Shown: piece by piece, positions 53,411-63,302 of the stretch
How positions within the stretch are numbered: position 1 is the stretch's first letter
How the letters are laid out: the number at the start of each line of letters is the position of its first letter
NCBI GenBank assembly: GCA_030068145.1
Contig: JAPJBO010000191.1
Span: 186,001-250,000 of the forward strand
Source of the DNA: Diplonema papillatum
Taxonomy: Eukaryota; Euglenozoa; Diplonemea; Diplonemida; Diplonemidae
DNA length: 64,000 nt
Reading direction: 5' to 3'
The notes under the pieces: model-generated
What the model was told of the DNA's origin: nothing
Seen by the model: the letters and a program-made list of their open reading frames with translations, nothing else
Databases searched by the model: none
Position numbers and translations under genes: made by a program

Positions 53411-53431
53411 TCAATCCTCCTATACACCCAC

Positions 53432-53554
53432 AGCTCGGTCTACGACAAGTTACCCGAAAAGTGGCTGCCTGTGTTCTCGGTCATCTTTGAAAAAGACGAA
53501 GTTGTCACGAAGCATGCCGACCCAAGCCTGCTTATATCTACAGATATGGAGTGA
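53432..53554 (+). other. Possible isolated exon (YDKLPEKWLPVFS)
   Basis: After a CACCCACAG acceptor-like end the frame reads SVYDKLPEKWLPVFSVIFEK, then DEVVTKHADPSLLISTDME and stops at 53552. Its composition is protein-like and unlike the surrounding minisatellite. No parent gene is recognised. It may be a gene fragment. Confidence 0.35.
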
Positions 53555-54145
53555 TGACGAGATCAAAGTGCCCCGGGTATTGTTCGTACCTCACCTTGGG
53601 GTCTTGACTGCCCCCACCAACTGAGATCTGCGAGCCCAGCCTAAAAAACACACGCGCGACTCGACGGAAATTAGCACTCGACCGCGATCTCTCTCTGATT
53701 CGAATTGTTAGGGGTGCACGTGACACCAGCTCACGACTTTTTTGCACCATTACGGGTTCGGCACCACGGCAAACCGCTGGCTCAACCCGGCCCTGGTTCT
53801 GTGTCGGGTTGTGCACTTGGCGCAGCGCGATGCTCATCAACCACGCAGGTCCACCCCTGTCCCCTCGGAACTGCATCGCATTGCGTCCCTCACGTTCTGT
53901 CGCGTTCCCACACTCTTGATCTCCCAGAGCTGCACATCCTGGTTGGTGGAGTGATTTGTCAAGTTGATTCCGTTAACGAACGAGATCTCGACCCTTAAAT
54001 ATGTGGGCGCGTCGTTGTAGGGGGTGTCTTTTGGCATCGGCGGCTTGCTGCTTACCCGAGACGCATTACTTCTTGAGGGGACTGCGCGCGACTTATAGCG
54101 CGCGGAAGAGCGAGCCAATAGCAGGTCTGTGATGCATGATAAGAT

Positions 54146-54357
54146 GCCAAAATCCACCCCTTTGCACAAATAAATCATTTTTTGACGTGTATGCCGGCCC
54201 CGAAACCCTGTCTGTGCGGCCGAAAACGGGCCCGAAACGGGTTTTGGCGGGTTAAGTGGAGGTAAAGGGGCCCACAAGCGGGCCCAGATGGGGTTTCGGG
54301 GCCAGTAAGGGGTGACGTCGAAAAATGATTTATTTGTGCAAAGGGGTGGATTTTGGC
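54146..54357. mobile_element. MITE with ~43-bp near-perfect terminal inverted repeats
   Basis: The left arm GCCAAAATCCACCCCTTTGC, ACAAATAAATCATTTTTTGA, CGT is mirrored at 54315-54357 (ACGTCGAAAAATGATTTATT, TGTGCAAAGGGGTGGATTTT, GGC) with one mismatch. Inner GGCCCCGAAACCC and GGGTTTCGGGGCC extend the fold. It has no coding capacity and no clear target duplication. It is a foldback or MITE-class element. Confidence 0.85.
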
Positions 54358-54519
54358 AGAAGTACGGTCTCTTGTGGTTGGTCCGGCCTGCGCCATGACT
54401 CTCCGCACGAGAGCAGGCGGCGGGGAAGGCCAGACACGTGTCTGCAGAAATTGCGACCCGAAAGCCGCAGAATCCACCCGCAAGCACACCACTCAGCGGA
54501 ATTGGAAACGCGAGAGACG

Positions 54520-55402
54520 TGGCGCAAGCGAGAGTCAGAGACTGGGTTTCAACACTGCACTGAGTCAGGCGCGAGCACAGCTTGTTCGCTGGAGATGCAT
54601 CGCGTGGGTAGCGTTTTCCCTTCGCAGAGGGCTTTTCTGCGCGCCTGAACACAAAGAGATGTTGCGCAAGCGAGAGTCAGCGATTCGATTTCAACACTGC
54701 ACTGTGTCCAGTGTGCCTGTCTCGTGATCCGGAGGTGTGTCACCCTGGATGTTGCTCTCTGTGTGTTCCAGCAAGTCGACGACGAAACAGGTCTGGCTAG
54801 GACGGGACAGCTTTCTCGGGCGCGCCATCCGGAACGTTGCCTGTTCTCGTGCATCTGGCGGTGGGAGAACGTGAATAACCACCCTGGATGTTGCTCCCTG
54901 TGTGTTCCAGCAAGTCGACGACGAAACAGGTCTTGCTTGTACGGGACAGCTTTCTCCATCCGGAACGTTGTGCCTGTTCTGGTGCATCCGGCGGTGGGAG
55001 AACGTGAACCTCGCGTGGAAGGGCAGGCGCAAGAACACAGCTTGTTCCCTCCGCAGAGGGCTCCCCCGCAGGAGATGCATCGCGTAGGCAGCATTTTCCC
55101 TCCGGAGAGGGCTTTTCCGCGCGCCCCAACACAAAGAGATGTGGCGCAAGCGAGAGTTAGAAATTCGATTTACTGTGTCCAGTGCGCCTGTCTCGTGATC
55201 CGGCGGTTTATTCCGTGGTAGTACACGCACCCTGAATAGTGTTCCCTGTGTGCACCAGCAAGTCGACAACGAAACAGTTCTTGTTAGAACGTGACAGCTT
55301 TCTCGGGCGCGCCACCCGGAATGTTGCCTTTTCTACTGCAGCTGGCGGTGGGAGAACGTGAACCTCGCGCGGAAGGGCAGCCCCTCGAGTATTTCTTGAA
55401 AA
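54520..55402. repeat. Nested tandem duplications of two units
   Basis: Unit a (TGTTCCAGCAAGTCGACGAC, GAAACAGGTCT, GGGACAGCTTTCTC, GGCGGTGGGAGAACGTGAA) appears at about 54745, 54890 and 55230. Unit b (CACAGCTTGTTC, GGAGATGCATCGCGTRGGYA, GCGTTTTCCCT, AAAGAGATGTKGCGCAAGCG) appears at 54510-54730 and 55030-55205. At 55378-55402 the SINE-like 3' end (GCAGCCCCTCGAGTATTTCT) is attached. No coding is assigned. Confidence 0.75.
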
Positions 55403-56875
55403 GAGGGGGCCCTCAGCATAGGGTTAGCGTCAGTTTCAATTGTGAGGCAAATCCTCACATTTTGAAAAAAAAAAAAAAAAAAAGCGGGGAAAAAAAAAAG
55501 GATCCCAGCACGAGCTGCTGTTGTTGACAAAAAGAAATCTGGGAGGAAACTGGTGTCACATCCTCGTCCACCTTGGAAAACAGAAAAATCCAAAAGAAAT
55601 ATGCGTTTTTTTCGGGAACCCTGGGGGCCAGCCCCGTGGTGTATGGGTCAAACTGGGTCCAACTGCTGGTGGGGCCTAGCTAAAGTCTCATCATCAGGGG
55701 GGGACAGTCATAAACACGTCACCAAGAAACATACCCAAAAAAAAATTGCCGCTGCGCGGGGCCAAGAAACTACCCCCCCCCCAGGCATCTTGTTAAGAAC
55801 CATCCATCCATCCATCCATCAGCCGGCTGACCCCCCCCCCCCCCCCTCATCAGACGTTACCTGTCACACTCTAAGGTGGTCACCACGGTGGGCGGTCAGA
55901 AAAAAAAAAGTTTTTTTTTTTGCCCCAAATACTCCAAAATACCACACTTCGGAAAATTTTTGTGTTTTGACCATTTCACCTTAGAGAATTTGACCACCAG
56001 CCTCCAGGGCAACTGCACTGTAGAGGGGGGGGGTCTGGTTTATCCGGCCATCCGGCCAAAGTGGCTGATCCTTAACAAGAGCGCTGCCCCCCCCCCCCCC
56101 CCCCCCCTCACAAGTGTATCCAAAAAAAAATTGCCGCTGCGCGGGGCCTGAGCCAACAATAACAAGCCAAACCCGTTCTTATACAAGACGGGGAGGACAC
56201 GATCTGAAACACGGGGGGCCTCGGTGAAGCGCCCCTGGTGCCCCGGTGCAGTCGGTCGGGGGTCCAACCCACTGCACCGGGATGGGCACGGTGCAACAGC
56301 GAACAGAGGCTTTTCTTCCGCGCAAACTGCGCTTTTTCTGAAGAGCTTCTAGCCGAACCCCTGTTTTTACATTTCTTCGAGACTAAAAGTGCCCAACATA
56401 GCTTCCCCACCAGAAAATGGCTATCCCTCACATAATTTTCAGGTTGTACACGATTTTGAGGGTCACGCTAATACCCTGGCCCTCAGGGGGAAAAAAGAAA
56501 AAACAAAAAAAACGAAGAGGAAACCATTCTTTCTATCCGATCGCTACCTGCACCGCCCCCGTCCGGGGCGCACGCACCCATCAACGAATGGCTTGTCAAC
56601 CAAAGCAACATTTCCCCACCCCCTCCCCAGATGCAGATGGCGCCTTGCCGGCTCCTCTCACTGGACCGGTCCAGTGTTGAGCTACATAGACATCCAAGCA
56701 CGTTCGTTGCATCCCCCCTCGAGAGTGTGCACTTTCTTACCGCCGTTGAAGGGTTCAAAACTTTCGTGTTTTTCGAGCAGAATCAAGAGATGTGCGGTTT
56801 CAGGCCGTAGGGTGATTGATCCTTACCTTGGCGACCCCCCCCGGGGCATTTGCTCAAGGAAGAGAAGAAAAAGGC
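55403..56875. other. Low-complexity region without a recognised gene
   Basis: There are poly-A, poly-C and poly-T runs (for example 55465-55482, 55829-55846, 55911-55921 and 56089-56107), a (CATC)n tract at 55802-55817, and a duplicated motif AAAAAAAAATTGCCGCTGCG (about 55738 and 56120). No gene can be supported. Confidence 0.5.
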
Positions 56876-57125
56876 CGCTCCTGCTGCAGGAACACGACGG
56901 TCAACCACAGCTTGCAAAGCTTGAGTCGGAGGCAGCACAGTGCAACAACCCCGTCCGCTCTGCCCTGTGACTGACCGTCTCGACGAGCCAAGCCCCAAGG
57001 TGCGCCACGCCTTGATACTTTAGTTTGGGAAATCGGTAGCCACTTGACCCGTAGGCCCGTGGCTCAGCAGTACCGCCGAACACGTGAAGCTTGGCTCCCG
57101 TGTAGCAGGCTTTCCCTGGTACCTG
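56876..57125. repeat. ~260-bp dispersed repeat, copy 2
   Basis: Second copy of the 51718-51985 repeat, lacking ~16 bases after CGTCTCGACGA. Both copies end at CCCTGGTACCT. Confidence 0.8.
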
Positions 57126-57423
57126 CTCGAAGAAAAAAGGCAACTGCGTCAAGTACGCATGATCGGCAGCGCTTCGCCCAAACATTAAACTAACCCCTTC
57201 ACCCCCGCCCGCTCTTTTCCCCCTTCTCTTTTCGAAAAGCCGCGAAGAAGGCAGCGCTTTAAGTTACGACTCGCGCCCCCCCCACTGCTTCTTCCCTTTT
57301 TCAGTTTGCGTGCAGACGAGTATATCGAGCACGTGTGAAGCGTCGGAGGCTACCAGTGCCGAATGGCAGATCTCTGCGGAGTCAGCTATGCGTCGTCATG
57401 AATGCGGAGATGGTTACTACTAG

Positions 57424-58926
57424 GAAGAAGCGGAGTCGCGAAGACGAGCAGGCGAAGGCAAGGAACACAGGGTGTTGAGATCTCGGCCGCGGGGACAACC
57501 CGCGAGGGAGAAAAGGAAGTGCGCCGAATCATCTGGTGACTCCTCAGGCTCGTTCAGACTCCACAGCGGACGTGAAGCGCGCACCGGAGGACACGACGCG
57601 TGCAAAGAGGTAGTCTGTAGCGGCTTGTGCAGTCTATCGTCACAGATTGTTGCTGCATATGACGTTCAAACCCGGAAGACCGTCGTCACCTGCAGGAAAA
57701 CCAGAACCCAGCAGACTGTCACCTGTGAGGAGATAATTCGTACCAAGAAGACAAACAGTCGCCACGTGACACAATCGGTACCCAGAAGACGAATCCACCT
57801 GAATGATGTCTTCGAAGTAGCTTTCAGAGCACTGATATGTATTTGGTTCGCGCATATAGGCAACAAAATAATAGCATATAGGCGCATATAGGCGAAATAA
57901 ATTCAGAAATAATATAAAATAATGCAGAAATATTCGCGAAATATTCAAAAATAATATTTTATTAATATTTTCCTGTTGACTTCCCTGGCTGTTTTCTCGT
58001 GCAGGAACGCGGCTCTGTGCTATCAGAAGCTGAGAAAGGCTGCTGGAACATGTTCTCGCGAAAAAACAGTGACCCAAGGTCACGTAGTTAGGTTCGACTT
58101 TGACTACATGCTTTTGCTTGTGTGCATGATGAAGGCAGATTGGAGAATGTATGCATAGCTGGGTCCATGTTTGCTTTGCCTTCGTGCACAACAAAGGCTG
58201 TGTCATGCCGCCGAAACAGCAATTGTCCGCGTTTAGAGCACGTTCACCAAGAACAGGACATCTTCGCATCGAGTGTGGTCGACAAGAGGTTGGTCGACGA
58301 TGGTCTAGTTTGCATGAGTGTGAAAACACGACTGCCAACGCTTATCCACGTGTTGGGTTCCTTCTTATTCTTTCAGAACGGGAAAAGAATGGTCAAGAGA
58401 AAGCTGGTCGTTTCTGACGCCTCGTCCGTACGACCGAGTCTGACAACGAAGAGCCCGAAGCCGAGATACCAGCGAAGACAGTAAGTCGTCCAAAAAGAAG
58501 CCAGCGCCAAAGCGCAAACGAGGTCGCCCAAGGGCAGCAAACACAAGCCGAAAGGCAATGCTTTCGCGCTGACCTTGCCTGCAGCGCAGCCCGGCGTAGA
58601 CGCAAACCCGACAAACGACAAGCCGACGACGACAGTCAAAAACGCCTCCAGGTAAGAAGCACGACTCACGCGGCTGACATGCCATCAAGCACGGTGGAGT
58701 GGCCGCCGCTGCATCGGTCTACCTGGTGAGAAACGGGGCTGACTGCCGAGCGATACGGTGGTTTACGACGAGTGGTGCGCCTCCTTACCACCCAGAGCCG
58801 ACTTCAGCGGATTACAACAGCATCAGCGTGCAAAGACGAAAGGACAAAAAGCCAGCGGAGACACCCACGGCCGAAGTGAATGACTTCTTCTTCGCAAAGA
58901 GCGAAGTGTGCGACTTGCGGCTGTAG
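57424..58926 (+). pseudogene. Fragmented gene for a basic AT-hook protein
   Basis: Several protein-like pieces occur in order in different frames: REKRKCAESSGDSS near 57510 (shared with the 781-1055 repeat), acidic ESDNEEPEAEIPAKT near 58440, then at 58468-58560 SEDSKSSKKKPAPKRKRGRP followed by RAANTSRKAM. KRKRGRP is an AT-hook core, which binds the minor groove of AT-rich DNA. A C-terminal piece (VYLVRNGADCRAIRWFTTSG ... FFFAKSEVCDL) ends at a stop at 58924. Frames do not connect without splicing or frameshifts. It may be a pseudogene or a multi-exon gene I cannot resolve. Confidence 0.4.
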
Positions 58927-59319
58927 CGGCCTACGACAACTCCATAGACGTGGCAAGTTTATGGTTTGCCCGGTTTATCCGCCGGGTCTACGACCTAATT
59001 CTTCCAGTCAGCCAACCCTAACATGTCGTTATTGACACTTTCAGCTCGTTGGCTACCGGATCATCGGGTTTGCGCACGAATTCCGCACAAAACAGCGCGT
59101 TTCTGCACGACTCTCGGTCCAGATGGTGACCGGGAATATTTTCGAATAAAATATTGCACAAAAATAATGCGCAATTTATTTCGCCTATATGCCTATATTT
59201 AGTCTATATTTAGCCCATATTTAGCCTATATTTAGCCTATATTTCGCCTATATGCGCCTATATTTCGCCTATATTTTTATTATTTTTTGGGAAAAACGCG
59301 AAAATAATCGAATATAGGC

Positions 59320-59353
<34 letters not shown>

Positions 59354-59480
59354 GAACTAACTGCTGTAGTATTGGCATTCTTTCTGTATTTTAGGTTCCT
59401 TCGCAACTCGCCAGGAAAGGAGGAAAAGACACCTGAATGATGCATTCTAAGTAGCTTTCAGTGCACTGATAAGTATTCCG
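57797..59480. other. Segment bounded by ~50-bp direct repeats
   Basis: CACCTGAATGATGTCTTCGA, AGTAGCTTTCAGAGCACTGA at 57797 recurs as CACCTGAATGATGCATTCTA, AGTAGCTTTCAGTGCACTGA at 59430. Just inside lie AT-rich stretches that are inverted relative to each other (CATATAGGCGAAATAAATTC against GCGCAATTTATTTCGCCTAT). The interior includes the AT-hook coding piece. This could be a degenerate mobile element or a duplication. Confidence 0.4.
59185..59345. repeat. CCTATATTTAG and TA repeats
   Basis: CCTATATTTAG/CGCCTATATG-type units repeat about nine times, followed by an (AT)n run at 59321-59347. This is the most AT-rich patch of the window. Confidence 0.8.
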
Positions 59481-60560
59481 CCCCATTTAAACCTCGAGCA
59501 CAAGCAAGCGTCGGAAGACAGCCGACGGACGCGCTCGACAACGCTGAGCGCGACCCGTTGCCCGCCGTGCTGCCGCGCTGAGGGCAAGGATCTCCATCGG
59601 CCATCCCCAGTTATTTGGGTTCGAATGCAAAGAATCTGTGGCGATACTCTGCATCGTCGGCGTCGCGGTTATCTCTTCGCACGTGATGTGTCATGCTTTC
59701 GCCTCTTCAGCTCGTCTTGATCGTCGCGCTCAGGCGCGCGTTTGGTGCCTCGTTTCTCCTTCGATGGCTCGTCCAGGTGCATCGGTTGCGCGTCGATAGT
59801 TGCTTCCTTACGGCGGCGCTTGGGCGATGACCGTGTCGTCGTCGGTGGTGTTGCCGAGGTTGATCGTTGCTTCTTCGTCTTCGCTCTCGACTATGATAGA
59901 CAGAAGAATGCAGCTCCAGGCAATTCTATGCAGCTCCAGGGGATAGGGGGGATAGGGATGTACCTGATAGACCGTGGTGGACCTCGATTTGCTACAATGA
60001 ACAGCGGCAGGCAATTCGACGCAGTTCCAGGAGATAGGGATGGACCGGCTTATAACAACTTATGAAACAGGAAACCGATAGATGGATCGGGGACCAATCC
60101 ACGGCCTTGAACTCACAAGCCATAGCACGAGCAATTATTTTTGTTTGTGCGATTTAAGGTGTGGGGGGGCCTTCACGTGGCGACACTGTTGACCGCACCT
60201 TAATTGAGTCGCGGTCGCCGACCCCCCAACCGCCAGCATCATGTACTTGATGCGGCGCGGAACAAGTGCTGACAGCACCGCCCGGCGAATAGAGGGCCAC
60301 AAAAGGGGCAAATCGACCGGTCGGGGGGTGCTCAGCAGCCAATAGCCTGATGGCTGAGTGCACACCTAAGCAGGGCTGCATCCTCGTGTTGTCCCCGTGT
60401 TGTGTATCAGGCTTCGTGGGGGCCTGGTCAACCACCTCATCACAGTAGGCGCAAACCTTCTCGACAGTGATTGGACAGTCGGGATGCCGGGGCGGGTCTC
60501 CACGAAGAAGAGAAAAGTAAAGCAAGAGTGCCCCCTGCGCCTGCTGTCTCCGGCTGCTTC
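59481..60560. other. No recognised gene
   Basis: Contains a duplicated GCAATTC-type block (GCAGCTCCAGGCAATTCTAT and CAATTCGACGCAGTTCCAGG, 59910-60050) and a minus-strand open frame (60154-60525) with CAYC but no domain that I can name. Nothing is assigned. Confidence 0.35.
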
Positions 60561-60566
60561 GACAGA

Positions 60567-60803
60567 CGACACATACTACTGCTACTACTACTACTACTAC
60601 TACTACTGTTCGTTTCAGCCTGCATGTGTTCTGGTTAAACCGCTGCCAACGTTCTTTTTAGCTGTAACAAATACTGTCTCCAGGGAAGCAGAAATTGGTT
60701 GACGCAAAAAAATACTCGAGGGACTGCCTTGTGCTCATTTCGAAGGAGGCTAGAGGGGGAGAAAACAATACAACTACAAAGTGGGTCTTTTTGTTGAACG
60801 CTT
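60567..60803 (-). mobile_element. SINE-like element, minus strand, 5'-truncated, with (TAC)n tail
   Basis: Read on the minus strand it runs from AGCGTTCAACAAAAAGACCC through CTCCCCCTCTAGCC and CTCGAGTATTTTTTTGCGTC into the extension seen at 28214-28303, and ends in (AGT)n at 60582-60606. It lies just upstream of the first UBL5 copy. Confidence 0.7.
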
Positions 60804-60815
60804 AACAACCTAACA

Positions 60816-60893
60816 ATGCCGCGAATGATAGAAATCATCCTCAACGACCGGCTCGGGCACAAGGTGCGGCTGAAGTGCAACGACGACGACACA
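60816..60893 (+). pseudogene. UBL5 copy truncated after 26 codons
   Basis: Identical to the start of the intact gene from ATGCCGCGAATGATAG to GACGACGACAC, then joined to ATACTACTGC and 137 bases of SINE 3' end in antisense (60894-61029). The reading frame continues into repeat sequence and stops. The intact gene begins directly after. It is a partial duplicate, or a remnant left by a tandem duplication with the repeat. Confidence 0.85.
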
Positions 60894-61029
60894 TACTACT
60901 GCTACTACTACTACTACTGCTGTTCGTTTCAGCCTGCATGTGTTCTGGTTAAACCGCTGCCAACGTTCTTTTTAGCTGTAACAAATACTGTCTCCAGGGA
61001 AGCAGAAATTGGTTGTCGCAAATAAAACA

Positions 61030-61260
61030 ATGCCGCGAATGATAGAAATCATCCTCAACGACCGGCTCGGGCACAAGGTGCGGCTGAAGTGCAACGACGA
61101 CGACACCATCGCCGACGTCAAGAAGCTCTGCGCCGCCCAGATCGGGACGAGGCCCGAGAAGCTGCGCATCCAGCAGTCGTACCAGGTTTTCAAGGACCAT
61201 ATCACCCTTGGGGATTACGAAATACGGGACGGCATGGGTCTTGAGCTCTACTACAACTAG
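61030..61260 (+). CDS. Ubiquitin-like protein 5 (Hub1), 76 aa
   Basis: The protein [20 protein letters not shown] continues [20 protein letters not shown] and ends [20 protein letters not shown]. This is the UBL5/Hub1 family: ubiquitin fold, CNDDDTI loop with the conserved aspartates, and a C-terminal double tyrosine plus one residue instead of the Gly-Gly used for conjugation. Known Hub1 binds the spliceosome non-covalently (HIND motifs of Snu66/Prp38) and affects weak 5' splice-site use. Family proteins normally start at MIE, here 61039, so the ATG at 61030 adds three residues. Where the family commonly has KWY this has QSY. A single exon is sufficient. Broken copies lie on both sides. Confidence 0.95.
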   Translation: MPRMIEIILNDRLGHKVRLKCNDDDTIADVKKLCAAQIGTRPEKLRIQQSYQVFKDHITLGDYEIRDGMGLELYYN

Positions 61261-61387
61261 AACCCACGGAAACTTGGCACGCTGACGCATGTTGCACAGG
61301 CGGGCGTGGAAGTGACCGATCTATTGGTTCTGCGTTCGCTTCAAGCTTTGTTAGCTCCACACAGCTTCATGCATTGCATGCGAAGGC

Positions 61388-61945
61388 AGAAGTGCAACGA
61401 CGCCGCACCATAGCCGACGTCAAGAAGCTCTGCGCCGCCCAGATCGGGACGAGGCCCGAGAAGCTGCGCATCCAGCAGTCGTACCAGGGTCTCAAGGATC
61501 TTGGGGCTACAAAATACGTGACGGCATGGATCATGAGCTCTACTACCATTGGAACCTGCGGAAACCTGGCACGCTGACGTCGTGGTGCACGGGCGGGCGC
61601 GATCATACGATCTTTTGTTCTGTCAGTCAGCAGCTTTGCGCCGCAAGGGGGACCATGCCCGATCATCCAGCAGTCGTACCAGAGGGTTCACATCACCTTT
61701 TGAGACTACGAAATGCGGACGGCGCGGGTTTGAGCTCTACTACAACTAGAACCAACGCCACCCTGCCACGGTGGCGTCATGTTGCCGGGCGCGATAGTAC
61801 CGCTCTATTGTTCTACCACTTACATTCGCTTCGTTGGCTTCCCACGTTGCGAGTGATGTGCCTGAAGAGCAACGACGACGACGCCACAACCGGCTTGGAG
61901 AGTCGTATGAACTATCATCCTCGGCGACTATGGAATACGGGACGT
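61388..61945 (+). pseudogene. Three successive decaying UBL5 copies
   Basis: 61388-61575 retains [20 protein letters not shown] but has a stop in CNDAAP/TIAD (CACCATAG) and a deletion after YQGLKD. 61622-61750 keeps only LCA, QQSYQ and the FELYYN end with TAG. 61860-61945 keeps KSNDDDAT and a fragment of LGDY. Each is followed by related 3' flank (GGAACCTGCGGAAACCTGGC and similar), so the repeated unit included the 3' end region. Confidence 0.85.
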
Positions 61946-63302
61946 GAACCCTGCTACTCCCGGGGGTAACAGACTAAGATGCGAAGCCCTGAAGAAAGCA
62001 TCCTCGGCAGCTATGGAATACGGGACGTGAACCCTGCTACACCCGGGGGTAACAGACTAAGATGTGAAGCCCTGAAGAAAGCATCCTCGGCGACTATGGA
62101 ATACGGGACGTGAACCCTGCTACTCCCGGGGGTAACAGACTAAGATGTGAAGCCCTGAAGAAAGCATCCTCGGCGACTATGGAATACGGGACGTGAACCC
62201 TGCTACACCCGGGGGTAACAGACTAAGATGTGAAGCCCTGAAGAAAGCATCCTCAGCGACTATGGAATACGGGACGCGAACCCTGCTACACCCGGGGGTA
62301 ACAGACTAAGATGTGAAACCCTGAAGAAAGCATCCTCGGCAGCTGGGACGTGAACCCTGCTACACCCGGGGGTAACAGACTAAGATGTGAAGCCCTGAAG
62401 AAAGCATCCTCGGCGACTATGGAATACGGGACGTGAACCCTGCTACACCCGGGGGTAACAGACTAAGATGTGAAGCCCTGAAGAAAGCATCCTCAGCGAC
62501 TATGGAATACGGGACGCGAACCCTGCTACACCCGGGGGTAACAGACTAAGATGTGAAACCCTGAAGAAAGCATCCTCGGCAGCTGGGACGTGAACCCTGC
62601 TACACCCGGGGGTAACAGACTAAGATGTGAAGCCCTGAAGAAAGCATCCTCGGCGACTATGGAATACGGGACGTGAACCCTGCTACACCCGGGGGTAACA
62701 GACTAAGATGCGAAGCCCTGAAGAAAGCATCCTCGGCAGCTATGGAATACGGGACGTGAACCCTGCTACACCCGGGGGTAACAGACTAAGATGTGAAGCC
62801 CTGAAGAAAGCATCCTCGGCGACTATGGAATACGGGACGTGAACCCTGCTACACCCGGGGGTAACAGACTAAGATGTGAAGCCCTGAAGAAAGCATCCTC
62901 AGCGACTATGGAATACGGGACGCGAACCCTGCTACACCCGGGGGTAACAGACTAAGATGTGAAACCCTGAAGAAAGCATCCTCGGCAGCTGGGACGTGAA
63001 CCCTGCTACACCCGGGGGTAACAGACTAAGATGTGAAGCCCTGAAGAAAGCATCCTCGGCGACTATGGAATACGGGACGTGAACCCTGCTACACCCGGGG
63101 GTAACAGACTAAGATGCGAAGCCCTGAAGAAAGCATCCTCGGCAGCTATGGAATACGGGACGTGAACCCTGCTACACCCGGGGGTAACAGACTAAGATGT
63201 GAAGCCCTGAAGAAAGCATCCTCGGCGACTATGGAATACGGGACGTGAACCCTGCTACTCCCGGGGGTAACAGACTAAGATGTGAAGCCCTGAAGAAATC
63301 AT
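61918..63302. repeat. 83-bp satellite seeded by UBL5 coding sequence
   Basis: About 17 copies of CATCCTCGGCGACTATGGAA, TACGGGACGTGAACCCTGCT, ACACCCGGGGGTAACAGACT, AAGATGTGAAGCCCTGAAGA, AAG; successive CCCGGGGG marks are 83 bp apart (61959, 62042, 62125). A variant lacking TATGGAATAC and one with CTCAGCG recur every ~240 bp (62253, 62493), a three-unit higher-order repeat. The segment ATCCTCGGCGACTATGGAAT, ACGGGAC corresponds to the [10 protein letters not shown] codons of UBL5. Confidence 0.95.

Noticed and set aside
52985..53554. Serine/threonine/leucine-rich protein of ~135 codons
   Set aside because: Most of it is translated CACT minisatellite; only the short terminal exon-like piece has protein character.
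61918..63302. CRISPR-like regular spacing
   Set aside because: The whole 83-bp unit is repeated with no unique spacers, in a eukaryotic setting, so it is a satellite.
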